Positions 35,634 to 44,696 of a stretch of DNA of 64,000 nucleotides are shown in pieces; the first letter of the stretch is position 1; every line of letters begins with the position of its first letter. The position numbers were made by a program, and so were the translations under genes. Source of the stretch: Flavobacteriales bacterium (GTDB taxonomy: Bacteria > Bacteroidota > Bacteroidia > Flavobacteriales > UBA7312); the NCBI GenBank assembly GCA_029248105.1, contig JAQWJZ010000010.1, positions 1 through 64,000 on the forward strand, in the 5' to 3' direction. The notes below the pieces were generated by a model that made no database searches, was not told the origin of the DNA, and saw only the letters and a list, made by a program, of their open reading frames with translations.

Positions 35634-36134
35634 ATGAAAAAAGTATTATTGACCCTAGCTTTGTCCTTAGCCGTAGTGGTATCGACACAAGCACAAAGTA
35701 AATTCGGATACCTAAACTCTAACGAGCTCTTAGCTATGATGCCTGAAAGCCAATCTATGCAAGAAGAGTTACAAACCTATGCTAAAGGCTTAGAGTCTCA
35801 GCTTACTGCTATGCAAGCAGAATATGAAAAGAAAGTTGTGGAGTATCAACAAAATGAAACGTCTTACACTGATATTATCAAGGCTGATAAAGTTCGTGAG
35901 ATTGAAGGAATTCAACAGAGAGTTGTAGAGTTTCAAAAAAATGCTCAACAATCATTAGGTGAAAAAGAAGCTGAACTATTCACTCCAATTAGAGAAAAAG
36001 CTATGGCTGCAATAGATCAAGTCGCCAAAGAAGGTAGTTATACATTTATCTTTGACTCTGGCGCTGGAAGTTTCCTTTATGCTGCAGAAAGTGAAAATGT
36101 ACTTAACTTGGTAAAATCTAAGTTAGGACTATAA
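35634..36134 (+). CDS. OmpH/Skp-family periplasmic chaperone (second copy)
   Basis: A 166-residue paralogue of the previous gene. Signal peptide ends STQAQ; then KFGYLNSNELLAMMPESQSMQEELQTY and a coiled coil rich in Gln and Glu, with YTFIFDSGAGSFLYAAESENVL at the end. The pair is tandem and on one transcript with bamA, and probably forms homotrimers or mixed trimers. Which copy serves which client cannot be told. A terminator follows. Confidence 0.92.
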   Translation: MKKVLLTLALSLAVVVSTQAQSKFGYLNSNELLAMMPESQSMQEELQTYAKGLESQLTAMQAEYEKKVVEYQQNETSYTDIIKADKVREIEGIQQRVVEFQKNAQQSLGEKEAELFTPIREKAMAAIDQVAKEGSYTFIFDSGAGSFLYAAESENVLNLVKSKLGL

Positions 36135-36153
36135 CAAACAATAAGACATTCAT

Positions 36154-36187
36154 AAAAGCAGTTTGTTTCGTGCAAACTGCTTTTTTT
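36154..36187 (+). terminator. Terminator of the envelope operon
   Basis: AAAAGCAGTTTG pairs with CAAACTGCTTTT and is followed by a T run. It separates the bamA-skp transcript from murI. Confidence 0.88.
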
Positions 36188-36203
36188 ATGCTATTTTAGA
36201 AAA

Positions 36204-37004
36204 GTGAATAAGGATAACCCAATAGGAATTTTTGACTCAGGTATAGGAGGGCTTACCGTAGCAAAAGCTATTCGATCACTTATGCCTCATGAGAGTTTGC
36301 TTTATTTTGGTGATACGAAACACCTTCCTTATGGTGAAAAATCAGCTCAATCGATACAAGAATTTTCAAAAAATATTTCTCTATTCCTCAAAGAAAAACA
36401 GTGCAAAATGATTGTGATTGCCTGTAATACAGCATCTTCTGTAGCTTATGACATCGTTAAGAAAGAGTGCCCAGGTATAGAAATTATAAATGTTATTGAC
36501 CCCGTTGTCAATCGTATCACTACATCAAAAAACAATTCTACCATCGGTATTATAGGCACAAAGGGTACTATTAATTCAAATGTCTATCCTCAAAAAATAA
36601 AATCGGCAAACAATAACATAAAAGTCAAGTCGTTGGCTACGCCTCTATTAGCAGCAATGATTGAAGAAGGTTTTTTTAATGATAAAATTAGCCAAGCTAT
36701 CGTTCATAACTACCTTAAAGACCCAGCACTTGCTGATATAAAACAGCTGATTTTAGCTTGTACGCACTATCCGCTTATTCAAGGTCTTATTGGTGATTTT
36801 TATACTCAAGAAATAGATATTATAGACTCCGCAAGTCAGGTGGCTTTACACATTAAAGAAGTGCTGAAAAAGAAAAATCTACTAAGTCAAAAAAGTCCCA
36901 AACAACGCTTCTTTGTATCAGACTATACCTTATCGTTTGAAAAATCAGCGAAGTTATTTTTTGGAGAAGATATTCATCTAGAAGAAATCAAGACTATTCA
37001 CTAA
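36204..37004 (+). CDS. murI: Glutamate racemase
   Basis: MurI supplies D-glutamate for peptidoglycan. The 266-residue protein starts with GTG and shows GIFDSGIGGLTV (catalytic Asp near 11), the first catalytic Cys in IACNTASS (Cys74) and the second in LACTHYPL (Cys186). The GTG lies shortly after the terminator of the envelope operon, with a TATTTTAG stretch between that may act as a weak -7 element. It overlaps the convergent hexapeptide gene by 11 bp. Confidence 0.95.
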   Translation: MNKDNPIGIFDSGIGGLTVAKAIRSLMPHESLLYFGDTKHLPYGEKSAQSIQEFSKNISLFLKEKQCKMIVIACNTASSVAYDIVKKECPGIEIINVIDPVVNRITTSKNNSTIGIIGTKGTINSNVYPQKIKSANNNIKVKSLATPLLAAMIEEGFFNDKISQAIVHNYLKDPALADIKQLILACTHYPLIQGLIGDFYTQEIDIIDSASQVALHIKEVLKKKNLLSQKSPKQRFFVSDYTLSFEKSAKLFFGEDIHLEEIKTIH

Positions 37005-37509
37005 ACCAAGAGGAGTACATCACATAATTATCGGCAATACCCTCTATGAGTCGTGCTGTTTGTTCTTGACTTAGACTTTTTACTTTTTTGGCAGGAACAC
37101 CAGCGTAAATACTGCCACTCTCTATACGTGTACCCTCAAGGACTACTGCTCCGGCAGCAACAATAGAATTACTTTCGACCACTACCCCATCCATTACAAT
37201 TGCTCCCATTCCAATCAATACATTATTGTGAATCGTACAGCCATGAACTAAAGCGTTATGACCAATAGAAACATTATTTCCTACCTCTGTTGGGTGCTTT
37301 TGATAAGTACAATGAACCACAGCACCGTCTTGAATATTTACCTTATTGCCAATTCTGATATAATGCACATCCCCTCGAACAACAGCATTAAACCAAACGC
37401 TACAATTATCACCAATAACCACATCTCCCACAACCGTAGAATTCTCTGATAGATAAACACCTTCTCCAAATTGTGGTTCTTTGCCATTTACTACTTTGAT
37501 AAGTGCCAT
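36994..37509 (-). CDS. Gamma-carbonic-anhydrase-like hexapeptide protein
   Basis: A 171-residue left-handed beta-helix protein of the YrdA/gamma-carbonic-anhydrase family. Hexapeptide repeats run from NSTVVGDVVIGDNCSVW, and the metal ligands are in NIQDGAVVHC, SIGHNALVHGC. The end AGVPAKKVKSLS is typical. The family is a zinc or iron trimer; some members are carbonic anhydrases, many have unknown activity. It is divergent from nfu with two facing -7 elements. No gene cluster gives a specific role. Confidence 0.88.
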   Translation of the reverse strand: MALIKVVNGKEPQFGEGVYLSENSTVVGDVVIGDNCSVWFNAVVRGDVHYIRIGNKVNIQDGAVVHCTYQKHPTEVGNNVSIGHNALVHGCTIHNNVLIGMGAIVMDGVVVESNSIVAAGAVVLEGTRIESGSIYAGVPAKKVKSLSQEQTARLIEGIADNYVMYSSWFSE

Positions 37510-37520
37510 ATTTTTATTTC

Positions 37521-37547
37521 CAAAGATAAAAGAATGGCTTAACTTTG
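37521..37547. promoter_or_regulatory. Divergent promoters of the hexapeptide gene and nfu
   Basis: Minus-strand TATCTTTG at 37521-37528 serves the hexapeptide gene; plus-strand TAACTTTG at 37540-37547 serves nfu, 13 bases before its ATG. Both match TAnnTTTG. -33 elements are not obvious. Confidence 0.55.
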
Positions 37548-37560
37548 CGAAAACCTTTAA

Positions 37561-38161
37561 TATGACTAAAATACCAACATCTTTATATAGTGAAGCAACA
37601 CCAAACCCAAGGGTTATGAAGTTTACGGCTAACCGTATGTTAGTAGATCAAAATATTTATGAATTCAATAACAGAGCTGAAGCTAGTGCTTCACCGCTGG
37701 CCCTAGAATTGTTTGGTTTCCCTTTTGTGGAAAGTGTTTTTATCAGTAATAATTTTATCTCTATCACCAAAAAAGACAATGGTATTGAATGGAGTGATAT
37801 TATTTTAGAAATGCGTGAATTTATAAGAGATTATTTGATGGATGGGGGTAGCGTGATTAATGAAGATGCCTCACCTAAAAAAAGCAAAACAGTCACACAT
37901 AAAGAAGAGTTAAAAAGAGAATTTTCAGAAATAGAAAAGAAAATTGCCGATTTATTGGACGAATATGTTCGCCCAGCTGTCGAGCAAGACGGAGGCTTTA
38001 TTTCTTTGAAGAAATTCGAAAAAGGAACCGTTACTGTTTCTTTACAAGGAGCATGTAGTGGATGCCCTTCATCGAGTATGACGCTAAAATCAGGTATTGA
38101 AGGCTTATTAAAAAGAGAAATGCCAGATGAAATAGTAGAAGTGATTGCTGATAATGACTAA
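37561..38161 (+). CDS. NifU-like iron-sulfur scaffold/carrier (Nfu)
   Basis: A protein of about 199 residues with an N-terminal Nfu_N domain (TPNPRVMKFTANRMLV) and a C-terminal NifU domain with the cluster-binding CxxC at Cys165 and Cys168 (LQGACSGCPSSSMTLKSGIEGLL). It should deliver iron-sulfur clusters to target enzymes. The ATG at 37561 lies close behind the -7 element; the longer frame from 37481 would run into the divergent gene. It overlaps the next gene by 8 bp. Confidence 0.92.
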
Positions 38162-38885
38162 GCAACTGCTCATACCATTCTTATTACTTCCTTTTTTGTT
38201 GAAGGGACAGAACGATTTGGAAGAAATTAGCTTTGGATTGCAATTTAAACCCATTATAGCCGCTGCTTATTTTGATGCTGGTGACGAATCTGCACAATGG
38301 CAAGAATATAACTTTAACTTATCGCCACGCTTTGGACAATCCTTGGGAATGATAGTAAGATACAATTTGAGCTCTACTTTTTCTACCGAAACAGGCTTGA
38401 ACCTTGTCAATAGAAGGTATCAATTAAGCCTTGACAATAGCTATATAGGATTGCAAGACTTGAGCAATTTCACCTTACGTTCTTACGAATTACCTATTCA
38501 GATTTTATCCCATGTCAAAGTTTCAGACAAGTATTATTTAAATGCTGCCTTTGGCAATTCCTTCAATATTTTTGCTTCAGACGTCATAAGCTTTGGCGAG
38601 GAAAATCCTTTTTTCTTTCAAAGTACGTCGAGAAGAAAGCGTACTCAATCGGCATTGATTGCCAATTTAGGAATGGAATACAGAACCCTTGAAAAAGGCA
38701 TCTTTTATTTGGGTTTTAGCTTACACAGACCTTGGAAAAATACGGCTAGAAGTTATCCTGAATTTGATGATGGAACCAATTCCTTCAACACTCTAGCTCC
38801 TGGTGGAAAAGATGCCAAGTATATGGATATTTCTGGCAATTATCTGACTATTGATTTACGGTATTTCTTTCCACAAAAAAAATAA
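38154..38885 (+). CDS. Outer-membrane beta-barrel protein
   Basis: A 243-residue protein with a hydrophobic signal (LLIPFLLLPFLLKGQ) and a beta-barrel body (FGLQFKPIIAAAYFDAG, GMIVRYNLSSTFSTETGLNLV) of about eight strands, ending TIDLRYFFPQKK. It resembles the PorT/OmpA-barrel-like group of Bacteroidota, but I cannot claim PorT itself. It overlaps nfu by 8 bp. The ATG at 38154 gives the shortest clean signal. Function unknown; membrane or T9SS-related role is possible. Confidence 0.72.
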   Translation: MTKQLLIPFLLLPFLLKGQNDLEEISFGLQFKPIIAAAYFDAGDESAQWQEYNFNLSPRFGQSLGMIVRYNLSSTFSTETGLNLVNRRYQLSLDNSYIGLQDLSNFTLRSYELPIQILSHVKVSDKYYLNAAFGNSFNIFASDVISFGEENPFFFQSTSRRKRTQSALIANLGMEYRTLEKGIFYLGFSLHRPWKNTARSYPEFDDGTNSFNTLAPGGKDAKYMDISGNYLTIDLRYFFPQKK

Positions 38886-38998
38886 AGCTATTTTATTATT
38901 GAAGTCGTAAGATTTTCTGACTGCAAGAAAAAAACTATTTGTCCCTAATCTATTTTTTTGTAAATTTATACTCAACCTTTAGTTCAAAACCAATTAAC

Positions 38999-41566
38999 AT
39001 GCTTAACCTTAACTCTATCCTCACATTTGTGTGTGTTACGTTTTTTTCTGTTGTTTCTGTGGCTCAACCGCTAACCAATGGAATGGGCATCATTACGCAT
39101 TGGACAGGTTTTAGTGGTGAATGGGATGCTTTTAGCATATACGAAACAGAAGACAATGCCTCTGCCACTCTTGGTCAGAATTGGGCAACAAACTTCAACA
39201 CACCAGCCGACCCGACAGTACATGATTCTTGGAAAGGAACTAATATGGGTGATGTCTTTGGCATTGCCATAGATGCCGATAAAAACGTCTATTTCAGTGC
39301 TACCAAAGCCATATCATCGAGTGGGTCAACAGGCACATCAGCAGGTGTAGCTGGAGATGGTGGTGTCTATAAAATGGATGCTAATACTTGGATAGTAACA
39401 CCATTTATTTTTACAGGAAATGGTGCTAATGAAATTCCCAATCAAGGTAATGGCTTGGGTAATATCGCTTATGACAAATGGAACAATCAATTATTCGTTA
39501 CCAATTTTGAAGACGGTAATATTTACCGTTTTGATATGTCAGGTAATTTACTCTCAACTTTTGACCCCTTCACTGCAAATACTACAGCGCTAGGTACTTT
39601 TAGTGGTCATGGTGAAGCCTTATGGGGAATAAATATATATGGCGATTCTGACGGCGTAAAGGTTTACTTTTCACTATGGACAGAAGACAACTCTTTGTCA
39701 GACCCTAGTGGTGACAACAATTCTGTCTGGTCAATAGATTTAGATGCTACAGGCGATTTTGCGGGTAGCGAAACACTATGCTTTGCCTTGGAAGACAATA
39801 CAGGTAGTTTTATGAGTGGGATAGTTGGAGCCTCATATCCTATTTCTGATATTACTTTTAGTTCTGATGGTAAGATGTACGTCTGCGAAAAAGTACAAGG
39901 TGGTTGGGGCGCATTTGGCGGTTGGAACGATTTTTTCACCCCTGGAGCACACAGTTCAAGACTTTTTGAATACCAAAAAATAGGTGGCGTATGGACACGC
40001 ACTATAAAATATGCTGTCGGCAACTACAACACCCCCAACGATGCAGACAACACCACTGGCGGTGTTGCTTTAGGAAATAGGCAACTCCCAAATGGAGAAA
40101 TAGAATGCGAAAAAATAATTTGGGCTTCGGGCGATGCTCTACGTTTTGCAGGTTATAATGACATAGCTGGGCAAGACTATGTTTATGGAGTAACGGGTAT
40201 TCCTGTTGAAGGAAACTCTAACGATCCTACCGACCCGGACTATGTTCAACTGAGCAGTATTTATATTGATGTAGATTATACAGGAACAGGAAGTAATGGT
40301 GGACAAAAAATGTCCTATGGCGATATCGAAATCTATTCCGATGCTGTTAACGATGCCAACTTCACTATTAGTCCTAACACTATTATTTGTCCGGGCGAAT
40401 CTATACAGCTCAACGTAAGTGGTGGTGGCAATTACGAATGGAGTCCGTCTGCTACATTGGACGACAATACCTCGGACAGCCCAACTGCTAGTCCTACTGA
40501 AAATACCATTTATACTGTAACAGGAGAGGGAAGCTGTGGCGGTAGAGATACCGTTAGTGTGAGTATAAGTATTGATGATTTCACCTTTTCTTTAGGGCCC
40601 GATTTAGCTATATGTGAAGGCATAAGTGGAGTTTCTTTAGATGCTGGTAGTAGTGCTATAGCATACATATGGAATACTGGGCAAACCTCTCAAACCATTA
40701 GTGTAAACGATGAAGGAATATATAGCGTTAGTGTAACTAGCCCAGCCGGTTGCAATTATACAGACGAGGTATCTGTGGAAAATAAATTTTTACCCACAGT
40801 GCTATTTGGCACTCCTAATGACAATGCATGTCCGCCTGCCAAATTCACTTTGTTAGATGAGAGCATTCCACAAGTTGACGACCCTATTGTCGCTTGGAAT
40901 TGGCAAATAAATAACCAAAACTATAACAATCCCTCACCCAATGTAGATTTACCAATTAGTGGCAGCTACAACGTCACTTTGGAAGTAACAACAGAATTGG
41001 GATGTGTGGCAACACTAAGTTTGGACGACTACCTAAGCGTTCACAATTTACCAAGCCCTAATTTTATTACTGAACCTGAAGAAATTAGTCAATGTGACAA
41101 GACCATTAAACTGATTAACTTCTCTACTGGTTACGATTCATTATCGTGGGACTTTGGCGATGGATTTGTAAGTGCCGAAGACACCAATTCAGAATACACC
41201 TATAATGAAGTTGGTAGCTACCTAATTAAATTGAATACTATTAATGAGTTCGGTTGTGAAGATCAATTCTATCGAGAAATTAATCCGATAGCCAGTATTC
41301 CGTTCTTTACGCCTAATGCCTTTACACCAGATGGCGATGAGCTGAACGAAACCTTTACGCCTCAATTGGGCTGTACAGATCAATTCGAATTTTGGGTAAT
41401 GAACCGATGGGGCGAAGTGATATTCTATAGTAATGATGTCAATGTAGGGTGGGATGGAACCTATGAAAAGCAAATATGCCCAGTTGGTGTATACTCATGG
41501 AAGGCACGGTACAATGGGGCTAAAAACAACCAAATAAAACTGGGAGAAGTACACCTCATGAACTAA
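38999..41566 (+). CDS. Large secreted protein with gliding-motility-associated C-terminal domain
   Basis: An 855-residue surface protein. The signal peptide ends VSVAQ after ATG 38999. Residues about 20-450 look like a six-bladed propeller-like domain (GDVFGIAIDADKNVYFSATKA, GNIAYDKWNNQLFVTNFEDGNIYRFD). Then come an Ig/PKD-like part (NTIICPGESIQLNVSGGGNYEWSP, then LGPDLAICEG) and a PKD domain (SWDFGDGF). The end FFTPNAFTPDGDELNETF, MNRWGEVIFYS, CPVGVYSWKARY is the T9SS gliding-associated sorting domain. No catalytic motif was seen. Likely a surface adhesin or structural protein. Confidence 0.88.
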   Translation: MLNLNSILTFVCVTFFSVVSVAQPLTNGMGIITHWTGFSGEWDAFSIYETEDNASATLGQNWATNFNTPADPTVHDSWKGTNMGDVFGIAIDADKNVYFSATKAISSSGSTGTSAGVAGDGGVYKMDANTWIVTPFIFTGNGANEIPNQGNGLGNIAYDKWNNQLFVTNFEDGNIYRFDMSGNLLSTFDPFTANTTALGTFSGHGEALWGINIYGDSDGVKVYFSLWTEDNSLSDPSGDNNSVWSIDLDATGDFAGSETLCFALEDNTGSFMSGIVGASYPISDITFSSDGKMYVCEKVQGGWGAFGGWNDFFTPGAHSSRLFEYQKIGGVWTRTIKYAVGNYNTPNDADNTTGGVALGNRQLPNGEIECEKIIWASGDALRFAGYNDIAGQDYVYGVTGIPVEGNSNDPTDPDYVQLSSIYIDVDYTGTGSNGGQKMSYGDIEIYSDAVNDANFTISPNTIICPGESIQLNVSGGGNYEWSPSATLDDNTSDSPTASPTENTIYTVTGEGSCGGRDTVSVSISIDDFTFSLGPDLAICEGISGVSLDAGSSAIAYIWNTGQTSQTISVNDEGIYSVSVTSPAGCNYTDEVSVENKFLPTVLFGTPNDNACPPAKFTLLDESIPQVDDPIVAWNWQINNQNYNNPSPNVDLPISGSYNVTLEVTTELGCVATLSLDDYLSVHNLPSPNFITEPEEISQCDKTIKLINFSTGYDSLSWDFGDGFVSAEDTNSEYTYNEVGSYLIKLNTINEFGCEDQFYREINPIASIPFFTPNAFTPDGDELNETFTPQLGCTDQFEFWVMNRWGEVIFYSNDVNVGWDGTYEKQICPVGVYSWKARYNGAKNNQIKLGEVHLMN

Positions 41567-41662
41567 ATCTCATTTTTGGATTTATTTATTTTTTTTTAAA
41601 TTAGCTGATACTCGTACAATTTAGTATTACCCCTTAAACAACCTATTTAAATTACTTGTGTC

Positions 41663-41932
41663 ATGAAAAAAATCTATCTATTCATAACTATTGTATGTAT
41701 TTCCATTTCTACCAAATCCCAAAGTTGCTATGACCCTTACGAAGATTTTGTAGACCCCAACCCTACTACAAGCCTACTGCATACCAACAATACAACTGAA
41801 AAGAGCATCTACAACCTACAAGGGCAATTGCTGTGGCAAGGTCAAGACGAAAAAGTGGATGTCAGCCAATGGGAACAAGGGGTTTACCTTTTAAGAACTA
41901 AAGAAAAAACTTATCGGTGGATAAAAAATTAA
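41663..41932 (+). CDS. Miniature secreted protein consisting of little more than a T9SS-type C-terminal domain
   Basis: An 89-residue protein. The signal peptide ends TKSQ. About 25 residues follow (SCYDPYEDFVDPNPTTSLL), and the rest (IYNLQGQLLWQGQDEKVDV, WEQGVYLLRTKEKTY) matches the second half of a type A T9SS sorting domain, ending in basic residues. It thus has an export signal and a sorting tail but almost no passenger. It may be a functional small surface protein or the remnant of a larger cargo gene. No Pro-rich YPNP start strand was seen. Confidence 0.6.
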   Translation: MKKIYLFITIVCISISTKSQSCYDPYEDFVDPNPTTSLLHTNNTTEKSIYNLQGQLLWQGQDEKVDVSQWEQGVYLLRTKEKTYRWIKN

Positions 41933-41935
41933 AGT

Positions 41936-43423
41936 CTAGTTGTAAATGATTTTCTGGTATTCACGCATCTTTTTGGTAGGTTCTAAAATATCGTAACCCT
42001 GCCATAAGCTATCGTCAAACTGATTGACGTAAATGACTTTCATCTTTTTGTTCTCTTCAAAATTGATAAAGTCGTTTTCGCTAAGGCGGTCGTGAGATAA
42101 AACCAAAAATTCAAAAGATTTCTGGTTGCTAACTTGCACATCAATACCAGACTTGAGCTCCAATAAGGTTTTGTCAAAAAGTGGTCTTTTTCTCTTTTTC
42201 AATAGGGCTATTTTTCTATCTATACCAAAAGTTGATAGGTCTTTAAAAGAAAAATATTTGAGCTGATAGCTATCCTCTATTTTTTCAAAATAAACTGAAA
42301 CCTTAAATTCCTGCTCAGTATAGTTAATTCCCATTAACTTAAAATTTGTGCCATGCTTCCCTTCAGCATATTGAAAATCGGCTCTGAGTAAAGCATAGGA
42401 AGATAAGCCTATGTACAATCGCCCCTCGTATTTTCCTTTATTTTTTGGGACAAAATCGATAATATAAATGTCTTCGCCATTCAGTCGTGTACCGCCTGCC
42501 AAAGTGAAGATATAACGAGAAGATTTGTGTAAAAAGTCCCACATGTCTTCGTTGTTGAATTCATAATCGTTCAAATCATAATACAAACCATTTGCAAAAG
42601 AACGTACTTCCATTTCATCTGCTGCCAAATTTAAGGTCGTATCAGCATAATCGAGATGCACTTTACCGCCTATAACTCCTGTTTTTACTTTCCAATATTC
42701 TAAGCTGTCGGTTTTCTTAAAGACATCTTCAAAAACTTGAGTAAGCTGATCTATTTCAGTAATATCCTTGTCTTTCAAACTAACCACCCTATTGGCTTTA
42801 ATCTTGACGCGAATGCTATCTTCCTCGTTAGGTGAGGACAATATATCGCCCAAAAAATCGGTATAAGAAGTAGAGTGTCGAGGAAGTTTTTGTTCTGCTG
42901 TAGCTAGTGCCTCTTGGTCTATATCAGAAATGGTACTTTTCTTATAGTTGAGCATAAAACGATGTATATCCGATTCAAATCGTTGTCTAACAAACACCTC
43001 TCTAGCCGAATAATCCGAACGGTAATTGCTATCGGCATACATCAATACATTTTGTACAATTAAGGCAGGGTCCAATTCACGACCAAAAATGAGGGTCTCA
43101 CTAATGTTTATGATATTCTCTTCCAAATAAACATCTGCCGAATTAATCAAATCACTAATGGCAATATCTTTAGTCTGATAACCCATATACTGAAAACGTA
43201 TAGTGTCCACAACAGAAAAGGAAGAAATATCCAAAGCATACTGCCCTTGTTCGTTAGTAATAACCCCAGCATTGTTATTCAAAACGTATATATTGGCATA
43301 CATAAGGGGTTCTTGACTATTCTTGTCCCACAAAAAACCTTTCAAAATAGTGTCTTGTACTGCTTGTCCAAACAAGGATGTCGTTATAAAAAGCAGAAAA
43401 AAAATAAGATTTGGGATTTTCAT
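41936..43423 (-). CDS. Carboxypeptidase-like regulatory domain surface/outer-membrane protein
   Basis: A 495-residue protein. The signal peptide ends SLFGQ. An N-terminal carboxypeptidase-like regulatory domain (FLWDKNSQEPLMYANIYVLN, VITNEQGQYALDI, YMGYQTKDIAI) is followed by about 380 residues without a TonB plug, including DPALIVQNVLMYADSNY and LRADFQYAEGKHGTNFKL. This architecture is common in Bacteroidota outer-membrane proteins of unknown role. The gene stands alone, with sucB upstream on the same strand but separated by a terminator. Confidence 0.75.
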   Translation of the reverse strand: MKIPNLIFFLLFITTSLFGQAVQDTILKGFLWDKNSQEPLMYANIYVLNNNAGVITNEQGQYALDISSFSVVDTIRFQYMGYQTKDIAISDLINSADVYLEENIINISETLIFGRELDPALIVQNVLMYADSNYRSDYSAREVFVRQRFESDIHRFMLNYKKSTISDIDQEALATAEQKLPRHSTSYTDFLGDILSSPNEEDSIRVKIKANRVVSLKDKDITEIDQLTQVFEDVFKKTDSLEYWKVKTGVIGGKVHLDYADTTLNLAADEMEVRSFANGLYYDLNDYEFNNEDMWDFLHKSSRYIFTLAGGTRLNGEDIYIIDFVPKNKGKYEGRLYIGLSSYALLRADFQYAEGKHGTNFKLMGINYTEQEFKVSVYFEKIEDSYQLKYFSFKDLSTFGIDRKIALLKKRKRPLFDKTLLELKSGIDVQVSNQKSFEFLVLSHDRLSENDFINFEENKKMKVIYVNQFDDSLWQGYDILEPTKKMREYQKIIYN

Positions 43424-43473
43424 ATCACTTCAGTTTAAGTCCACAAACGTCCATATCTTATTTGTATTATTAC

Positions 43474-43503
43474 TTATAAAAAAAGCCAACATAAGTTGGC
43501 TTT
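43474..43503 (-). terminator. Terminator of sucA-sucB
   Basis: On the minus strand AAAGCCAAC pairs with GTTGGCTTT around TTAT, followed by a T run. It lies 6 bp after the sucB stop. Confidence 0.88.
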
Positions 43504-43508
43504 AAATT

Positions 43509-44690
43509 TTAGAGTCCTAAACTCTTTTTTACATCACCATTCAATAGATGAGTAGTTGGGTCTTCCAAGCATTCTTTTACTCTGCATAAGAAACCGACCG
43601 ACTCTCTACCATCAATAATACGGTGGTCATAGGACAGTGCCACATACATAATAGGTCTTATCTCTACTTTTCCGTTTACTGCCATAGGGCGTTCAACGAT
43701 GTTGTGCATTCCCAATATTGCTGACTGTGGCGGATTAATAATCGGTGTAGAAAGCATAGAGCCAAAAACACCACCATTAGTAATGGTGAATGTTCCCCCT
43801 ATCATTTCGTCTGGTGTTATTTTTCCATCTCTAGCACGAAGAGCTAAACGTTTTACTTCCGATTCAACCTCTTTAAAATTCATCAACTCGGCGTTACGAA
43901 TAATAGGCACCATCAGTCCTTTGGGCGCACTTACCGCAATACTGATATCGGCATAGTTGTGGTAGATAACTTCTTTGCCATCTATTTGTGCATTGACATC
44001 TGGAAATTCCATTAGGGCAGTAGTAATCGCTTTAGTAAAGAATGACATGAAGCCTAAACTGACATCGTACTTTTCTTTGAAAATTTCTTTATACTCTTTT
44101 CTAATATCAAAAATAGCCGTCATATCCACCTCGTTGAAAGTGGTAAGCATAGCTGTTTCGTTCTTTACAGATACCAAACGCTGAGCGACCTTTCTTCTAA
44201 GCATGGACATTTTCTTGCGTTCCATACCTCTTGGCCCATCGGTCTTAACCGATGCCATTGCTTCCATAACATCGTCTTTCAAAATCTTTCCGCCTTCACC
44301 ACTTCCCTTAACGTCTTTTGGCGAAAGGTCGTTATGTGAAATAATAGCTTTTGCCAAAGGTGTTGCCTTGGTATCTACTGGTTTGCTAGGACTAGGAGTA
44401 CTCGCTGTTGATGTTGTTTCTTGACTTGGCGCTGTAGTTTTGGCTTCGCCTACACCATCGGTATCGATAATACAAACCACTTGACCAACCTCTACCGTAT
44501 CGCCTTCTTCAGCCACTAGCTTAATGGTACCACTTTCTTCAGCGGGCAGGGCTAGAGTGGCTTTATCAGAGTCAACCTCAGCAATTTCTTGATCTTTTTC
44601 AACATAGTCCCCGTCTTCCACCAACCATTGAGCGATTTCAACTTCGGAGATAGACTCTCCAGGACTAGGTACTTTCATTTCTAATAGCAT
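43509..44690 (-). CDS. sucB: Dihydrolipoamide succinyltransferase (2-oxoglutarate dehydrogenase E2)
   Basis: This E2 enzyme transfers succinyl groups to CoA in the TCA cycle. The 393-residue protein has an N-terminal lipoyl domain with Lys43 in [10 protein letters not shown], a flexible Thr/Ser/Pro linker (about 80-110), a peripheral subunit-binding domain ([27 protein letters not shown]), and a catalytic domain ending in [16 protein letters not shown] with the active-site His. It directly follows sucA with a 6-bp gap. Only one lipoyl domain is present, as is normal for E2o. No lpd gene is in the window. Confidence 0.96.
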   Translation of the reverse strand: MLLEMKVPSPGESISEVEIAQWLVEDGDYVEKDQEIAEVDSDKATLALPAEESGTIKLVAEEGDTVEVGQVVCIIDTDGVGEAKTTAPSQETTSTASTPSPSKPVDTKATPLAKAIISHNDLSPKDVKGSGEGGKILKDDVMEAMASVKTDGPRGMERKKMSMLRRKVAQRLVSVKNETAMLTTFNEVDMTAIFDIRKEYKEIFKEKYDVSLGFMSFFTKAITTALMEFPDVNAQIDGKEVIYHNYADISIAVSAPKGLMVPIIRNAELMNFKEVESEVKRLALRARDGKITPDEMIGGTFTITNGGVFGSMLSTPIINPPQSAILGMHNIVERPMAVNGKVEIRPIMYVALSYDHRIIDGRESVGFLCRVKECLEDPTTHLLNGDVKKSLGL

Positions 44691-44696
44691 AACGTT

